From NCBI RefSeq assembly GCF_016545825.1, contig NC_052618.1:45330196-45394195 (forward strand): a DNA stretch of 64,000 nucleotides. The letters are read 5' to 3'. This document shows positions 59,816 through 64,000 of this stretch, piece by piece. Positions within the stretch are counted from its first letter, which is position 1. Each line of letters opens with the position of its first letter. The notes under the pieces are model-generated. The model had not been told where the DNA came from and did not search any database. It was given only the letters and a program-made list of their open reading frames with translations. The translations under genes were made by a program, and so were the position numbers. Source of the DNA: Eucalyptus grandis. Lineage: Eukaryota > Streptophyta > Magnoliopsida > Myrtales > Myrtaceae.

Positions 59816-59971
59816 TAGGGCCGAAACCCCCGCCAAACAGATCGCCGCCGTAAAATCTGCAGTCCCCAACGTCGCCCCCTTCGTCGGGGCAATCTCCCGA
59901 CATCGACCTCCGCTTCGACCGCCGTTCCTCCGGACGAGGCGGCGAGGCAGGGTCCTGCAGGCCGAGGATTT
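59565..59971 (-). pseudogene. Last exon of a chloroplast-type glycine-rich membrane protein gene, 5'-truncated
   Basis: The minus-strand frame is open from about 59970 to a stop at 59567-59565. It begins AEILGLQDPASPPRPEE, then GDLFGGGFGPSG, a run of glycines from a (CCG)n tract at 59787-59813, and WNFGG, ending in a hydrophobic segment with ALDFVYEVMCWIALSNCVHF and a basic tail (REKVPIRL). This resembles conserved plant nuclear genes for small chloroplast proteins with a glycine-rich linker and C-terminal helix, as far as I recall; the function is unknown to me. At 59965-59971 the exon meets block D2, so the transit-peptide exon is missing or displaced. A CACCCCTAG acceptor-like site lies at the junction, so an intron carrying D2 is an alternative. 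The plus-strand Pro/Ala ORFs over it are shadows. Confidence 0.65.
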
Positions 59972-60736
59972 CAGCGAGCTAGGGGTGAGATGGGCCCTGG
60001 GCCCGCGCGGAAACGAGAAAAGGGGCTGGAGTCAGGCCCAGCCCCCAAAGCCAACGTTTTCTTCCTTTTAAAAAAATAAAATTAATTAGTAATAATAAAC
60101 TTTTTTAATTTTTTTTATCTATCCAAAATGCAGTAAAATAAGGAAAAATAAAATTTAATTGATACAAATAATATTAATGCATATGTGATGTAAAAATCCT
60201 TTTTGTTAAGGCTGAATTGGTACATTATTTTCCATATAATTCAATCCTAAATATTTAATCAAAATTTAAATGTCACCAGTCAAGTCCTAAGATGTTCTCA
60301 TCCTTTCTCTTCATCAAGCAGCCGATCAAGGAACATGACGCCAGATTGCTTCGATCGTAACATCAATCCAATTATGTATCTAAACCCTCTATAGTTATGT
60401 GTTGTAAATTTATATGTGTGATTCGGTAAAATCTACTCCCTTTCTTTCGTTGAGAAGGGAAGATGAAAAAATTAATACCGACACAATTAAATGTGTTGAT
60501 TTTAAAAATTTAAAGTCGAAGAAGTATGGTGCACATAATATTTTTTGATATGAAAACCATCTTCCCTCACGTGAAGGGCAATAAGATGATGAAAGCAACG
60601 TGCACAGATTTGGTATGCATTGTCAAAACCAAGCTTATAATCAATTCATGTCAGACTATTTCTATATAATTCGACAGCTAAAAGTGGGAGATTTGTGAAT
60701 GGAGTTAAAGAACATGTTTGATGCCAACGATGAAAA
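59968..60736. repeat. Duplicated block D2, including GC-rich LTR fragment copy 3
   Basis: Direct repeat of D1. Its first ~300 bp (to about 60275) correspond to the minus-strand LTR fragment; the LTR terminus here reads AAAATTTAAATGTCACC, a mutated version of the D1 sequence. It starts within CAGCGAGCTAGGGGTGAGATG, directly at the edge of the chloroplast-type exon, and lacks the TATA and leader part present in D1. Confidence 0.88.
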
Positions 60737-60802
60737 TGGTCAACTCAAGGAAAATGGATATTGGATCCAGACTATTTTTATTTCTTATTTGCAAGTAAAT
60801 AA

Positions 60803-61162
60803 GGGATAATGATACAAATGATTCTTGAAATTTTGCCCAATATGCAATTTGATTGCTGAATTTTTTATTTGTTTAATGTGATCCCTAAACTTTTTATTTG
60901 TTTAATGTAATCCTTGAATTTTTGGTACATGTTTAATATAGTTCTTAGCAATATACAAATGTCCTTATTGTTCTTCCATTATTCAAGATCAAAGACAACA
61001 TTGAATATTTTCATATAATTTATGGATCAAATTAAGTATGTACAAGTTCAAGGATCTTATTGAATAAATTTAAAGTTCAGAGACTACATTGCATATTAGG
61101 TTACAGTTTAGAGATCAAATTAAACAAATTAAAATTCAGGGATTATTTGTATCATTTTTCCC
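60803..61162. mobile_element. MITE-like element, 360 bp
   Basis: Terminal inverted repeats: the left end GGGATAATGATACAAATGAT and the right end reverse-complemented GGGAAAAATGATACAAATAA agree over about 20 bp. The following TTGAAATTTT...TTTGATYnCTGAA stretches also mirror. The direct flank ATAA occurs at 60799-60802 and 61163-61166; it could be a 3- or 4-bp target duplication. The sequence is non-coding and rich in TTTATTTGTTTAAT repeats. Confidence 0.7.
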
Positions 61163-61339
61163 ATAATCAACATCAACATCAACAAATCAATCTAATGATA
61201 ACTCAATCAGCTTGGTATTGTCATGGCCGGCATCCTGACCGGCCACCCAAAAAGAAGAAAAAAAAAGGGAAGAAAAGGACTTCATGGTATTCACTTGGTG
61301 TAAGTAGGCAATAGTTGTAGGAAAGGCAGTATTCTTGCG

Positions 61340-62106
61340 TTAGGGTTTTAATGAAATTTGCTCAATTGTCCTCCCTGAGCTCAGGTTATCTTAGTTCCCA
61401 TTTTTATAGTGGCCAAAAGAGAGAGTTCACATTACGTTAGAATTTTATCATTGGAGTACACATTTTGACTGACTTTATTAATGTCATACCCCTATTAACA
61501 AAATATTCGTTCTTCTAACATAAAATACACGTCCGCATACGTTATTTTTTCACTTATTGTCTACATTTCACTATTTACATATATACCGAATGATATGATT
61601 GTGTCCTTCTACTTTATCATTAACATAGTACGAAATAATTAATTGGAAGCAATGAAGCCATGTCTACCGCGATGGATCTCCACTCGAGTGAGGGACAAGG
61701 GGAGAAACGAGATCATTTGCATTTATATTTTAGATATGATCACATGTTGAGTTCTTTGAAGAGCGATCGAGACTGTTCCATGGCTCCATCCTCGAGCAGA
61801 AAGAGCACAAATGGGGCTCTAGATGGAGTAATGAAACTAGGCCAATCTAACAGCGAGAAAATGTAAATTGCAAGAAATTGATACGCTCCGAATTGAAGTT
61901 ATATTGAATATAACGTAAAAGGACGATACAAGGATAAGGTTGCAATAATCATTCTTGTTAAGCTTTCTGCCAATTCAGATGACCAAAAGAAAGTGACAGT
62001 GTAAGCTCCGGTAAAAGTTGATGTGGTCATTCTTGTCACGCTATCTAACAATTTAGATGTTGTATTTGTTGAAATTTACTACATTAGAACTGATTTCGCA
62101 AAGTAT
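61340..62106. repeat. Paralogue of 32206-32705
   Basis: Matches the block right of E2 in the same order, with indels; an additional ~200 bp around 61500-61850 has no counterpart by eye. No gene recognised. It is cut by the LTR beginning at 62107. Confidence 0.75.
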
Positions 62107-64000
62107 TGTTGACACCTAAATTTTGGCGACCCGTTTATTCATTTATCACAATAAAAATTAGGAGTTAATTTTAATCTCTAAAAAAAAAATATTAGTTAAT
62201 TAATTAATTACATAGCATATAGATTTAGGTGTATTTGTAATTTTCTGCATTTATTGGACCGGTGGCAGATGGGTTTGAATTAGTGGTTCTGAGCTTTAAA
62301 TTGATAAGCCGGACTAAGCCCACGAAACGAGCAAATTAGCTCAAGCCCGTTTTTTATTTTATAATTAAAAACTTTCGTGAAAAATAGGAATTTGAAACTT
62401 TTGCAAGATATGATGAATTTTTTGGATGAGGCAGATGTGAAAGCAAATATTGCTTTTCGAAAAAGAATCTTTGTAGATATGAATTTGGAAAAATTAAAAC
62501 TCTAATCCTCGCCCTATAAATAAGTTATTTACGTAGGGTTTTAGAGGGGGCCACACATATTGAATACACGGCAACATTGAGAGACGAGATCTGCTCTATC
62601 ACCGCCTCCCAAGATCCATTAACTCATCATTGTTTCTGTCATACTTCCACTTCCACGTTGCTCCTGCAATTACCGGTGCCCAACAATTTCTGGCCTCCTG
62701 TTCCAGCCTTCAGTTCTTCATCCACCAACGCACAGCCGTGCTCCGCCAGCATCACTCCAAACTTGACGACGAAGCTGCTGTCCAGACGTGTCATGAGCCC
62801 GATGCTCAGCAATTCCAGGCGAGTTCTTAGTCCAGCGAGCAATCCTCAGCAAAGTTCAATCACCGACGCAGTGAGATCAAAATTTCGTGGCTGTCTGTTG
62901 CTGCTTCGAATTCGCCATTGGTAACTCATCGCTAGCCGCCGTGAAAAGTTTCAGTCCATTGCCATCTGCAAGTCCCTGCACCGCGAGCTTTAAGCTGCTC
63001 CTCGCCACACGCGCGAAGAGGTTAGTGAAAACCAGGGAATTCTCAGCTGAACAAACCAAGAATTCTTGCACATACACGAACGGAATCTCGAACAAGGCAA
63101 AAGCATTTGGGGAACATACGCTACAGGACGTGGAGGTGGGGGGTCTCTTCTCTTCGGTTTTCGGGGTCGGCAAATTATAATTTTTAGAGCACATGAGGAA
63201 TACACGTGAGAAAAATAGAGAGGGAGTTCGGCCATTAGAGGAGTTATTTGCGTTACAATTCTCGTGGCTGGTCTGGGTCGACTTCATCGGAAGATTCGCG
63301 ATTGGCGCATAATAGACGATCCAGAGAGGAAAAGAGAGCAACCAAAAGCATAGAAAAAAGAGAAGCCTTTGAAGCGGTGCTCTTTGTCTGGAGTGGTCCA
63401 AGGCGAGAGAGACAGAGGAAGCTTTTGCAAAAAAGACAAGAAAGGGGAAGCCGATCCTTCATCAATATCACATATTTGCATTCCACTGATATTCTTTTCT
63501 TAATTCTTTTTTTTTTTCAGGTTCTGCCCACATCCTCGTCATTGTAGAAAACGCCTCGGAGAGACCCCACATTTGAGTATTAACAATCCCGAGAGGCTTC
63601 ACAGAGAGTGATCAGGGAACAAATATCAAATCTCGTTGATTCAAATTTATTGCCAAGTTTCCAGTGATGTTGCCGTTGTGGTCTTTCGCCATATTGTCGC
63701 ACCAAGAGAGTGCCCCCAAGCCCCGCCATCCTTGCCATGGCGTGCGCCGACCCGAGACCCATCTGCTGTGCCAAGCCTCATCCACAAGCTATTCCCGGTC
63801 ATCTGTCAAGCCGATTCCGTCGAGCTCAAATGTGGCAATAATTCTTGCAATATTAGGTAATTATTTTATCCAAATTTGATTTCGGTATTTTATTGCCTAA
63901 TATGTGTCTATTAATATTAAGTGTTCATATCCATGGGCGATAGACACAACTTTCAATTAGGATTTATTTCCTAATTCGCAACCGTATATAATCTTTGATT
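62107..64000 (+). mobile_element. Start of a large LTR, truncated by the window end
   Basis: Begins TGTTGACACCTAAATTTTGG precisely where the paralogous block loses similarity to 32705, so this is an insertion boundary. The same terminus occurs in reverse at 56785. A TATA-like CTATAAATA lies at 62514-62522, about 400 bp in. A leader-like stretch of moderate GC with overlapping ORFs on both strands (62577-63860) follows. None of these ORFs has a recognisable domain, so they are not called as genes. No end is seen, so the LTR exceeds 1.9 kb or internal sequence is included. Lineage unknown. Confidence 0.6.

Noticed and set aside
59587..60071. Plus-strand Pro/Ala-rich ORFs
   Set aside because: Antisense shadows of the minus-strand glycine-rich exon; the minus frame has the recognisable hydrophobic C-terminal segment.
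62577..63879. Overlapping ORFs suggesting a gene with introns
   Set aside because: No recognisable domain, open on both strands, and located inside an LTR-like insertion.

Overview
This window looks like repeat-rich nuclear DNA of a dicot plant, probably a woody species. The evidence is extracellular leucine-rich-repeat receptor-like protein (RLP) genes, several Ty1/copia retrotransposons with tRNA-iMet primer sites, a spliceable PLAC8/PCR exon pair, a sterol C-4 methyl oxidase fragment and a chloroplast-type glycine-rich exon. Some dispersed repeats resemble ones I associate with Myrtaceae (eucalypts); that is memory, not proof. No gene in the window is clearly intact.

Layout. 1-12767: a decayed minus-strand RLP gene (copy A) split by a complete Sirevirus-like copia element (E1, 1985-11309, 5-bp target duplication CCAAG), followed by its upstream DNA. 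13269-20259: six head-to-tail copies of a ~1165-bp unit. 20260-22518: unassigned DNA, half a MITE and a GC-rich LTR fragment. 22519-32182: a second complete Sirevirus-like element on the minus strand (E2, target duplication CACAT). 32188-33386: a low-copy block with a paralogue at 61340-62106. 33392-36427: a probable ~3.0-kb solo LTR with internal tandem repeats. 36443-39584: RLP copy B, nearly full length but carrying a premature stop and frameshifts, one of them explained by a 164-bp tandem duplication. 39585-40744 matches the DNA upstream of copy A, so A and B form a segmental duplication.

40745-50890 is two copies (C1, C2) of one intergenic segment with the 3' half of a PCR/PLAC8 gene between them. 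C2 has been invaded by a 1.6-kb Mutator-type fold-back element with a 9-bp target duplication and a matching empty site in C1, and by a 5'-truncated copia element (E3); it also carries a sterol methyl oxidase fragment. 51178-56041 is an old copia element (E4) whose 3' LTR has gained about 64 TTA repeats. 56095-60740 holds two copies of an LTR fragment plus flank, separated by ~2.7 kb that ends in a truncated chloroplast-type exon. The right end is a MITE, the 61340 paralogous block and the start of a large LTR that runs off the window.

The genes do not form a pathway. The window is best read as a decaying RLP cluster shaped by segmental duplication and nested transposition, where paired duplicated copies show several insertion sites before and after insertion. 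The least described items are the third ORF of the two Sirevirus-like elements, the six-unit array and the fold-back element. Coordinates are by eye; identities between copies were not computed.
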